A stretch of DNA of 11,436 bases from DASPTB01 sp035623615 (GTDB lineage: Bacteria; Actinomycetota; UBA4738). Below are positions 1 to 6,117 of the stretch, in pieces. The translations under genes and the position numbers were made by a program. The DNA is taken from positions 1-11,436 of the forward strand of contig DASPTB010000298.1 of assembly GCA_035623615.1 (NCBI GenBank), given 5' to 3'. The notes beneath the pieces are model-generated. The model was not told the origin of the DNA. It worked only from the letters and a program-made list of their open reading frames with translations, and ran no database searches. Every line of letters starts with the position of its first letter. The first letter of the stretch is position 1.

Positions 1-1702
1 CGCTCGGCTGCCACAGCTGGCGCGGCGACAGGTTGATGCTCATGTCGAGCTCGAGGCCGTCCTCGCGCCACGAACGCGACTGCCGGCAGATCTCGTCGAC
101 GACCCAGTCGCCCACCGCCTCGATGAGGCCCATGTCCTCGGCCGCGAGGATGAACTCCCCCGGTGGCACGAGCTCGCCGTTGGAGTCGCGCCACCGCAGC
201 AGTGCCTCGACGCCGACCGTGTCCTGCGCCTCGAGGTCGACGATCGGGTGGTAGTGCAGAACCCAGTCCTTGCGCTCCACGGCCTTGCGCAGCTTCGTCG
301 TGAACGACAGTCCGCGCACCGGGTCGTCGGCGTCCTTCGAGAACAGGACGTAGCCGCCCGGCCCCGTCTTCTTGCTCTTGCGCATCGCGTCGTGCGAATG
401 CTGCAGCAGCTCTTCCGCGTTCTCGGAGTCCAGCGGGAAGATGCTGATGCCGATCGAGGCGCTCACGTAGAACTCGTTGTCGTCGACCATGAACGGGTCC
501 TGCAGCGCCTCCTGGATGCGGCTCGCCTCGGCTTCCGCGACCAGCAGCGCGTTGTCCGTGCTCGAGCGCATCGAGCCGCCGTTGCCGCGCTCGCGCCCGG
601 CGAGCAGCAGCAGGAACTCGTCGCCCTCCTGTCGGGCCACCAGGTCGGCCTCCTGAGCGGCGTCGCGCAGCCGCGTGGCGACCTGGCGCAGCAATTCGTC
701 GCCGCCGTCGTGGCCGAGCGAGGTGTTCACGAGCTGGAAGTCGTCGACGTTGAGCGTCAGCGAGGCGACGGCCAGATTGTGCCGCTCCGCTCGCAGCAAC
801 ACCTGTCCGATGAACTCCTCGAACATCACACGGTTGGGAAGACCCGTCAGCTCGTCGTGATAGGCGCGGTACGCGTCGTTCTGCTCGCCCTGGCGCCAGT
901 CGGTGATGTCGACGATCAGACCCTGCATCACCTCGGGACGTCCCGAGTCGTCGTTCTGCACGACCGCGGTCTCGCGAACCCACACCGTCCGGCCGTCCCG
1001 TGCCAGCAAACGGTACTCGATCTGCACGGGCTCGCCGCTCGTACGCGCCCTCCGGTAGTCGGCCATCACGCGGTCGCGGTCGGCGGCGTTGATTGACTTC
1101 AGTCGCAGCGTCGGGTCCTTGCGCCATTCGGCCGGCGAGACGCCGAGCAGGCGTTTGATTTGCGGGCTGATGAACAGCGTTCTCATGCCCTCGTCCGCCA
1201 CGGCGGTGTAGGTGACGACCGGGAGTGCTTCCACCACGGTGCGGTAGTCGCCGCTTGCGTCCTCGCCGTCGGCGTCGACGTCGTCCCTTCGCCGGACGAA
1301 CTCCGCAACCGCCGCGCCGACCGCCTCGAGCGTGGAGATCAGTGAGTCGTCGGGACGCTTGGCGTCCCGGCTGTAGAGCTCGATCGTCCCGAGGACCTCG
1401 TCGGCATCGCGGATGGGGAACCCGATGGTGCCGAGCATGCCCTGCAATGCGGCGGTGGCGGCGGTGGGCACGTCTGCGTCCTCGTCGGCTCCCCGCTGCC
1501 ACGAGCCGATGCGATGCAGGGACTTGCCTGCCTGATCGACCATGGACAGGACGCCCACGTCCCAACCAAGGTATTCGCAGACGATCTCCAGCAGCTGCGG
1601 GGCGGCGTCCGTGAGTGACTCGGATTCCTCGAGCGCCTGCTTCACGGACTCGACGGCCGCGAGGCGCTCGGACTGCCCGGAACCCTTCTTCTCGGCCGTC
1701 AC
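1..1702 (-). CDS. GAF-PAS-GGDEF-EAL protein, probable c-di-GMP phosphodiesterase (C-terminus outside window)
   Basis: Soluble c-di-GMP turnover protein; 567 codons are visible and the EAL domain is cut by the window edge. I read the start as GTG at 1702, seven bases after AAGGG. Domains by residue: GAF about 1-137, PAS/PAC about 150-268 (ends IVDITDWRQ), linker motif YHDELTGLPNR (281-291), GGDEF about 292-455, EAL from about 465. No membrane segment is seen, so it should be cytosolic. The GGDEF half looks damaged: the signature reads EGDEF (359-363), the first Mg-binding Asp is Asn318, and the inhibitory RxxD site reads QEAD. The visible part of the EAL half keeps E499-A-L, R503 and N557 (NLSPRQLW), although the usual YQP is YHP (His485). 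Inference: GTP or signal binding in the GGDEF half regulates hydrolysis by EAL. It lies 108 bases downstream of a paralogous GGDEF-EAL gene and may be co-transcribed with it. Confidence 0.88.
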   Translation of the reverse strand, partial: MTAEKKGSGQSERLAAVESVKQALEESESLTDAAPQLLEIVCEYLGWDVGVLSMVDQAGKSLHRIGSWQRGADEDADVPTAATAALQGMLGTIGFPIRDADEVLGTIELYSRDAKRPDDSLISTLEAVGAAVAEFVRRRDDVDADGEDASGDYRTVVEALPVVTYTAVADEGMRTLFISPQIKRLLGVSPAEWRKDPTLRLKSINAADRDRVMADYRRARTSGEPVQIEYRLLARDGRTVWVRETAVVQNDDSGRPEVMQGLIVDITDWRQGEQNDAYRAYHDELTGLPNRVMFEEFIGQVLLRAERHNLAVASLTLNVDDFQLVNTSLGHDGGDELLRQVATRLRDAAQEADLVARQEGDEFLLLLAGRERGNGGSMRSSTDNALLVAEAEASRIQEALQDPFMVDDNEFYVSASIGISIFPLDSENAEELLQHSHDAMRKSKKTGPGGYVLFSKDADDPVRGLSFTTKLRKAVERKDWVLHYHPIVDLEAQDTVGVEALLRWRDSNGELVPPGEFILAAEDMGLIEAVGDWVVDEICRQSRSWREDGLELDMSINLSPRQLWQPS

Positions 1703-1762
1703 GACACCACCCTTGTAGAAGCCCGCCGGCGGGGCGCCGGCGCAGCGGATGCTCCTACAAAG

Positions 1763-1790
1763 GTTTCGGTCTCATCCAGGGTCGGGTTAA
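1763..1790 (-). promoter_or_regulatory. Weak sigma-28-like promoter candidate for the GAF-PAS-GGDEF-EAL gene
   Basis: TTAA (1790-1787), 16 bases, then ACCGAAAC (1770-1763) on the minus strand. It has the spacing of the two better sites in this window but only five of eight positions match GCCGATAA. If used, transcription would begin near 1756, inside the 5' arm of the RBS-masking helix, giving an unmasked message. Low confidence because the -10 element is poor. Confidence 0.25.
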
Positions 1791-1810
1791 GGCGATGGGC
1801 GGGTATCGCC
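1791..1810 (-). other. Short inverted repeat just after the upstream GGDEF-EAL stop codon
   Basis: GGCGAT (1810-1805) and ATCGCC (1796-1791) form a 6-bp stem with an 8-base loop, starting at the base after the TAG stop at 1813-1811. No T-run follows, so it does not look like an intrinsic terminator. It may pause, protect or process the transcript, or be chance in GC-rich DNA. Confidence 0.25.
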
Positions 1811-4800
1811 CTACCCATTTGTAGCGTCCCGAAGGTCCGGCTCGCCACCGTGGATGACGTGCAGGTTCCCCTTGGGCCGCAGGAGGGTCTCGATGTCGGC
1901 CGCGGTCACGGGCTTGCTGAACAGGTACCCCTGGCCCAGGAGGCAGCCGTTCTCGACCAAGAACCGCCACTGCTCCTCGGTCTCGATCCCCTCGGCCAGG
2001 GGGGTGAGGCCGAGGCTCCGGCCCATCTGGATGATCGCCCGGACGATGGCCACCGCGTCGGCGTCCCCGGGCAGGTCGCCGACGAAGGACCGGTCGATCT
2101 TCAGGACGTCCATCGGGAGGTGCTTCAGGCGTGAGAGCGACGAGTAGCCCGTGCCGAAGTCGTCGATCGCCAGGTGGAGGCCCTTCCCGTGCAGGTCGTT
2201 CAGGATGCGGAGCGTCCTCTCCGGGTCGCTCATCGCCGCCGACTCGGTGACCTCGACCGTGACGCGCGAGGGATCGACGCCCGACGACTCCATGCGCAAC
2301 AGGATCTTCTGGCCGAGGTCCTGCTGCCATAGCTGGCGCGGCGACAGGTTGAACCCGATCCGCAGCGGGATGCCCTTGTTCGACCACTCGCGTGACTGAT
2401 GGCAGATCTCGGCCAGCACCCAGTCGCCGATCGCCCCGATGAGCCCCATCTCCTCGGCGAGCGGGATGAACTCGCCGGGCGGAACCATTCCCGCGCCGGG
2501 CTCCATCCACCGCACGAGCGCCTCGACCTCGACCGTCTCGCCGCTGGCGAGGTCGACGATGGGCTGGTAGTGCAGCAGCCACTGTCGCTCCTCCACCGCG
2601 CGGCGCAGCCGGGTCGCGAACGACAGCTGGTTCGACGTCTCCGCCGTCTCGGCCGAATAGCGCACGTGCCCACCGGGGCCCTGGCGCTTGCTTCGATACA
2701 TCGCCGTGTCGGCATTCTTGAGCAGCGTCACCGCGTCCTGGGCGTCCACAGGGAACACGCTGAGGCCGATGCTCGCCGAGACGAAGAACTCGGTCTCGGC
2801 GAGCACGAACGGCTGCCGGAGGGACTCGTGGATGCGCTCGGCGACGCGCTCTGCCGAGCGCACGGCGAAGGCCGTGGCGTCCGCCTCGAATCCCTCGGAG
2901 GGAGGTTCGATGTCGGCGCACAGCAACAGGAACTCGTCCCCGCCCTGCCGGGCGACGAGGTCCGTGTCGCGTGTCACCTCCCGCAGACGCATCGACATCT
3001 GCCGCAGCAGCTCGTCGCCCGCGTCGTGGCCGAGTCCGTCGTTCACCATCTTGAAGTTGTCGAGGTCCATGTAGAGGACGGCCGCCGAGGTGTCGTTGCG
3101 GCGCGAGCGCGCGAGCGCCAGGTCGAGGTGCTCTTCGAACATCGCGCGGTTGGGCAGCTGCGTGAGCTTGTCGTGATAGGCGAGGAACGCGATCTGTTCC
3201 TCGGCCTTCTTCCGCTCGGTGATGTCGCGGACGAAGGCCGTGTACACCGGACGGCCTTCCGCCGGCACCCGTGTGATCGTGATCTCCACCGGGAACTCCT
3301 GCCCGGCCTTGGTGACGGCCGTCACCTCGGTCCGCTCGCTGAGGTGGATGCCGTGGCCCCGCGTCAGGTAGCCGCTCAGACCCGGCGGATGTCCTTCTCC
3401 CACGCCGGGAAGCCGGATCAGCTCGACGATGTTCTTGCCGATGATCTCGCCCCGCAGGAACCCGAAGCTCTTCTCGGCGGCGGGGTTGAACTCCATGATC
3501 TTGCCGTCGTCGTCGACCAGCAGGACGCTGTCGAGTGCCGCCTGCAGGATGGCTCCGGTCCGCGCCTCACTTCCCGACAGCGCCTGCTTGGCCTGTGCGC
3601 GGTGGATCCCCTCCGCGACGAGGTTGGCCATCGACTGCAGGAACCTCGAGTCGTCCTCGGTGAACCTGCGCGGGGCCGTCCCCTCGACTCCGAGGATCCC
3701 CCATGGGCGCTCGCCGAACGACACGACGGTCGTCATCGAGCTCACGATCCCGTTCCCGCCGAAGAGCGGCGGAACGGCGAACCGCCGCTCCGCGGTGAGG
3801 TCCTCGCTGACGACGGGCGCCTCAGCCTTCAGTGTGGCTTCCGCCAGCGACCCCGTGGCCAGGGGAATCGTCAAGCGGCCGATGTCCGCCGCGTTCCAAC
3901 CTTCGCCGGTGCGCAGGATGAGCGACTGGTCGTCGGGCTGCAGCTCGAAGAGCGCTGTGAACCGCACTTCCATCGCGTGGGCCGTCTGCTGCACGGCGTC
4001 GCTGAGGACGGCCCCGAGGTCCTCGTTGGAGAGCACGCGCCGCCCGATGGTCGCGAGCGCGGATTGCTGCTCGGTGCGAACGCGCACGCTCCGCAGCATG
4101 CGGTCGAACTCGCGGCTCACGTTGATCATGGCGTCGCGTCCGGGAGGCGCGTCGCTCTCTGGCAGATGGACCGACATGTACCCACTGGCGACGAGCGACG
4201 CGGCGCGGCCGAGGCGGTTGACTCTGCGCAGCACCGCCCACCACAGAACGAGTCCCAGCGCGAGCGCCTGGATCAGGACGGCGAACGCGACGACCATCTT
4301 GCTCTTCTGCGACGCCGCCGAGATCGATTGCGTGAGCGGGTCCAGCCGCGTGAACAGGCTGAGCACCGCCGTGGGACGGCCGGCGAGGGTGAGCGGGACA
4401 TCGGTCTCCTGGACCGCCACGCCCGCGATCGACAGGTCCTTGACGACCGTCTTGTTCGAACGTATCGGCCCGAGGTTGCCGCGCGTCGCGCGTCGCCCCA
4501 CCTCGGACTGGTTCGTGCTCGCCCACACCTGCGGGGGCGGACCGGGCCGGTATACGCGGGCCGCGTAGACGAGCGGGTCGGACGTCTCCACGTGAGTGAG
4601 CAGGGCGTTCATCTGGCGGCCGTCGCTCGGGTTCTGCGAGTAGAGCGTCTGCACCGCGATCTGGACCTGGTCGAGCTGCGCCCGGTAGCCCGCCTCGAGC
4701 TGCCGTCGGACCGAGTTGGTCGCATAGGCGCCGAGCATGACCGTGGTACCAACGGTCACGGCGACCAGCGGGATGCCGATCTTGACGGCGATCGGGAGTT

Positions 4801-4900
4801 GCCGGTCGAGCTGCTCGAGCAGGCCGGAAAAGCCACCGGACCCCTTGCCCCGGTCGCGCCGAACCTGCCCGGCCTTGGCCTTGATGCCTCGTACGCCCAA
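1811..4900 (-). CDS. Membrane sensor HAMP-GAF-PAS-GGDEF-EAL protein, bifunctional c-di-GMP cyclase/phosphodiesterase
   Basis: Makes and/or degrades c-di-GMP in response to an extracellular signal. Numbering uses my preferred TTG start at 4900 (1029 residues): TM1 about 40-61, external Cache-like sensor about 62-200, TM2 about 202-224, HAMP about 225-276, GAF about 285-435, PAS about 446-562, GGDEF about 572-740, EAL about 759-1010. The cyclase half is intact: Mg-binding Asp612 in YMDLDNF, GGDEF at 653-657, and inhibitory site RDTD at 644-647. The EAL half is also intact: EAL 793-795, N851, E886, DDFGTG from 913, K934, E970, Q990. Start choice: the frame stays open to GTG 5062 and ATG 4945, but codons upstream of about 4895 lose the strong G/C third-position bias, a sigma-28-like -10 overlaps ATG 4945, and AGAGG lies four bases before TTG 4900. 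The start remains uncertain; the domain calls do not. It is transcribed divergently from the REC-GGDEF gene. Confidence 0.9.
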   Translation of the reverse strand: MGVRGIKAKAGQVRRDRGKGSGGFSGLLEQLDRQLPIAVKIGIPLVAVTVGTTVMLGAYATNSVRRQLEAGYRAQLDQVQIAVQTLYSQNPSDGRQMNALLTHVETSDPLVYAARVYRPGPPPQVWASTNQSEVGRRATRGNLGPIRSNKTVVKDLSIAGVAVQETDVPLTLAGRPTAVLSLFTRLDPLTQSISAASQKSKMVVAFAVLIQALALGLVLWWAVLRRVNRLGRAASLVASGYMSVHLPESDAPPGRDAMINVSREFDRMLRSVRVRTEQQSALATIGRRVLSNEDLGAVLSDAVQQTAHAMEVRFTALFELQPDDQSLILRTGEGWNAADIGRLTIPLATGSLAEATLKAEAPVVSEDLTAERRFAVPPLFGGNGIVSSMTTVVSFGERPWGILGVEGTAPRRFTEDDSRFLQSMANLVAEGIHRAQAKQALSGSEARTGAILQAALDSVLLVDDDGKIMEFNPAAEKSFGFLRGEIIGKNIVELIRLPGVGEGHPPGLSGYLTRGHGIHLSERTEVTAVTKAGQEFPVEITITRVPAEGRPVYTAFVRDITERKKAEEQIAFLAYHDKLTQLPNRAMFEEHLDLALARSRRNDTSAAVLYMDLDNFKMVNDGLGHDAGDELLRQMSMRLREVTRDTDLVARQGGDEFLLLCADIEPPSEGFEADATAFAVRSAERVAERIHESLRQPFVLAETEFFVSASIGLSVFPVDAQDAVTLLKNADTAMYRSKRQGPGGHVRYSAETAETSNQLSFATRLRRAVEERQWLLHYQPIVDLASGETVEVEALVRWMEPGAGMVPPGEFIPLAEEMGLIGAIGDWVLAEICHQSREWSNKGIPLRIGFNLSPRQLWQQDLGQKILLRMESSGVDPSRVTVEVTESAAMSDPERTLRILNDLHGKGLHLAIDDFGTGYSSLSRLKHLPMDVLKIDRSFVGDLPGDADAVAIVRAIIQMGRSLGLTPLAEGIETEEQWRFLVENGCLLGQGYLFSKPVTAADIETLLRPKGNLHVIHGGEPDLRDATNG

Positions 4901-5126
4901 TGGACCTCTGCTCTCGGGAGCGCGAACCGGGAAACTGCCTCTCATATCGGCAGCTTGAAGGGCACCGTTGAGATCCGCGCTTGCGACCTGCGGAAAGAGC
5001 TCCCGGCGGGGGTCCCCCAGGGATTGCTTATCTCGGACATCAGGGAGAATACGGAGCCTCACCGACCGCGGGCCGGACGTGGCCTACACTTCGCGCCGTA
5101 CCCCCAGCACCGGTGAGGACCGAGCC
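4901..5126. other. Divergent intergenic region between GGDEF-EAL and REC-GGDEF genes
   Basis: About 226 bases between the preferred TTG at 4900 (minus) and the ATG at 5127 (plus). It holds the minus-strand sigma-28-like promoter at 4944-4971 and the AGAGG at 4909-4905. The leader side also has a small hairpin (CTGCC/GGCAG) around the -10 region, and the plus-strand ribosome binding site GTGAGG lies at 5113-5118. I could not identify a convincing plus-strand promoter; TACACT at 5085-5090 lacks a -35. If the GGDEF-EAL gene actually starts at GTG 5062, this region shrinks to 64 bases. Confidence 0.6.
4944..4971 (-). promoter_or_regulatory. Sigma-28 (FliA/WhiG)-type promoter of the membrane GGDEF-EAL gene
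   Basis: TCAA (4971-4968), 16 bases, GCCGATAT (4951-4944). The -10 is identical to the GCCGATAT published for Bacillus SigD and one base from GCCGATAA of FliA/WhiG; the -35 differs from TAAA at one base. Transcription should begin near 4937, giving a leader of about 37 bases to TTG 4900. A near-identical element precedes the chemoreceptor gene. Confidence 0.6.
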
Positions 5127-6092
5127 ATGAGCGGCGACGATTCCATCCTGTCCGGTACGGCCTCGAGCGAACGGATCCTGGTCGCCGACGACTCGCCGAC
5201 CATCGCGCGCCTCCTGGAGGTCGAGCTGCGCTCCGCGGGCTACGACGTCGAGGTCGTCGGCGACGGGCGCGACGCGCTCGAGTCGGCCCGTGAGCGCTAC
5301 CCCGACCTGGTGCTCGCCGACGTCACGATGCCGACGATGGGCGGCGTGGAACTCACGCACCTGCTCAGGGAGGACCCGCGCACCGCCGGCGTGAGCATCA
5401 TCCTGATCACTGCGGGAGGCGTCTCGGCGGACAAGCTCGAGGGCCTGTCGGCTGGGGCCGACGACTACATCGTCAAGCCGTTCGACACCGCCGAGCTGCT
5501 GGCGCGCGTGCGCGGGGTGCTGCGGCGCGCGAACGAGCTGCGTGCGCAGTCGCCGCTTACCCGGCTGCCCGGCAACATCCGAATCCAGGAGGAGATCCAG
5601 CGCCGCATCGCCTCGCACGACGAATTCGCGCTGTTGTATGCCGACCTGGACTACTTCAAGGCCTACAACGACCACTACGGCTTCGCTCGAGGCGACGAGA
5701 TCCTGCAGAAGAGCGCGGAGCTCATCCGAGACGTCGCGACCACGACCGGCGGGGCAGGGACGTTCGTCGGCCACGTCGGCGGCGACGACTTCGTGGTCAT
5801 CGCCGCCATCGACCAGGCGACGCCGATCGGAGAGGCCCTCGTCGACCAGTTCGAGGCGATGGCGCCGACGCTCTACGACCCGGAGGACGCCGCCCGCGGC
5901 TACATCGAGACCGAGAACCGGCTGGGGGACGTGCAGCCGTTCCCGTTCGTGTCGATCTCGATCGGCATCGCGACGACGGGCAACCGCGAGTACGGCCACT
6001 ATGCGGAGGTCGTCGCGATCGCCACCGAGATGAAGTCGTTCGCCAAGCGGACGCCGGGGTCGTCATGGGCGGTCGATCGGAGGACGAGCTGA
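5127..6092 (+). CDS. Response regulator with GGDEF output (WspR-like diguanylate cyclase)
   Basis: A 321-residue cytosolic response regulator whose phosphorylation should control c-di-GMP synthesis from GTP. Receiver domain about residues 16-135: acidic pair D21-D22, phospho-acceptor D65 (VLADVTMP), T95 and K117 (IVKPF). GGDEF domain about 143-315: LTRLPGN at 144-150, Mg-binding Asp173 in YADLDYF, signature GGDDF at 218-222. Two departures from textbook cyclases: the fourth signature residue is Asp, not Glu, and there is no RxxD inhibitory site (Gly209 and Thr212 occupy the R and D places), so product inhibition through that site is not expected. The ATG is supported by GTGAGG eight bases upstream. 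It ends 25 bases from the stop of the convergent chemoreceptor gene, with no obvious terminator between. As the only stand-alone response regulator beside a CheA hybrid, it is the likely phosphorylation target, as WspR is for WspE; that link is inference. Confidence 0.9.
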   Translation: MSGDDSILSGTASSERILVADDSPTIARLLEVELRSAGYDVEVVGDGRDALESARERYPDLVLADVTMPTMGGVELTHLLREDPRTAGVSIILITAGGVSADKLEGLSAGADDYIVKPFDTAELLARVRGVLRRANELRAQSPLTRLPGNIRIQEEIQRRIASHDEFALLYADLDYFKAYNDHYGFARGDEILQKSAELIRDVATTTGGAGTFVGHVGGDDFVVIAAIDQATPIGEALVDQFEAMAPTLYDPEDAARGYIETENRLGDVQPFPFVSISIGIATTGNREYGHYAEVVAIATEMKSFAKRTPGSSWAVDRRTS

Positions 6093-6117
6093 CGGCTGAG
6101 CGCGGCGCCGGGGAGCT

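Larger units (their letters stand above)
1710..1824 (-). promoter_or_regulatory. Possible RNA switch: helix masking the ribosome binding site of the downstream GAF-PAS-GGDEF-EAL gene
   Basis: On the minus-strand transcript, CCTTTGTAG (1763-1755) can pair with CTACAAGGG (1718-1710) over nine base pairs, one a G-U. That helix would bury the AAGGG ribosome binding site of the GTG start at 1702. The enclosed 36 bases hold a perfect 8-bp hairpin with a 3-base loop (CGCCGGCG-CCC-CGCCGGCG, 1742-1724). A third copy, CTACAAA at 1824-1818, overlaps the end of the upstream gene and can pair perfectly over 7 bp with TTTGTAG (1761-1755), which would exclude the masking helix. The pairings are read directly from the sequence; the regulatory role is inference. 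No known riboswitch aptamer (GEMM-I in particular) was recognised. Confidence 0.4.

Noticed and set aside
1339..1569. Small minus-strand frame of 76 codons
   Set aside because: It is inside the coding region of the GAF-PAS-GGDEF-EAL gene in another frame and has no independent support.
1762..1779. Hammerhead-like string CTGGATGAGACCGAAACC on the minus strand
   Set aside because: The CUGANGA core has an extra base and there is no stem II between the GAUGAG and GAAA parts.
1703..1810. c-di-GMP riboswitch (GEMM-I) between the two GGDEF-EAL genes
   Set aside because: The conserved GEMM-I core segments were not found by eye. The structure described there is based only on complementarity.
5085..5090. 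TACACT as a -10 for the REC-GGDEF gene
   Set aside because: No -35 resembling TTGACA, no extended -10, and no sigma-28-like element at the proper distance on the plus strand.
2399..5116. A 905-codon open frame on the plus strand opposite the membrane GGDEF-EAL gene
   Set aside because: It is antisense to a gene with unmistakable domains, its translation is rich in Arg/Glu/His/Val without recognisable motifs, and long antisense frames are expected in very GC-rich coding DNA. The same applies to plus-strand frames at 248-1096, 6343-8217, 8214-9260 and 9350-10627.
6093..6117. Bidirectional terminator between the convergent REC-GGDEF and chemoreceptor genes
   Set aside because: The 25-base gap has no convincing stem-loop with a T-run on either strand.
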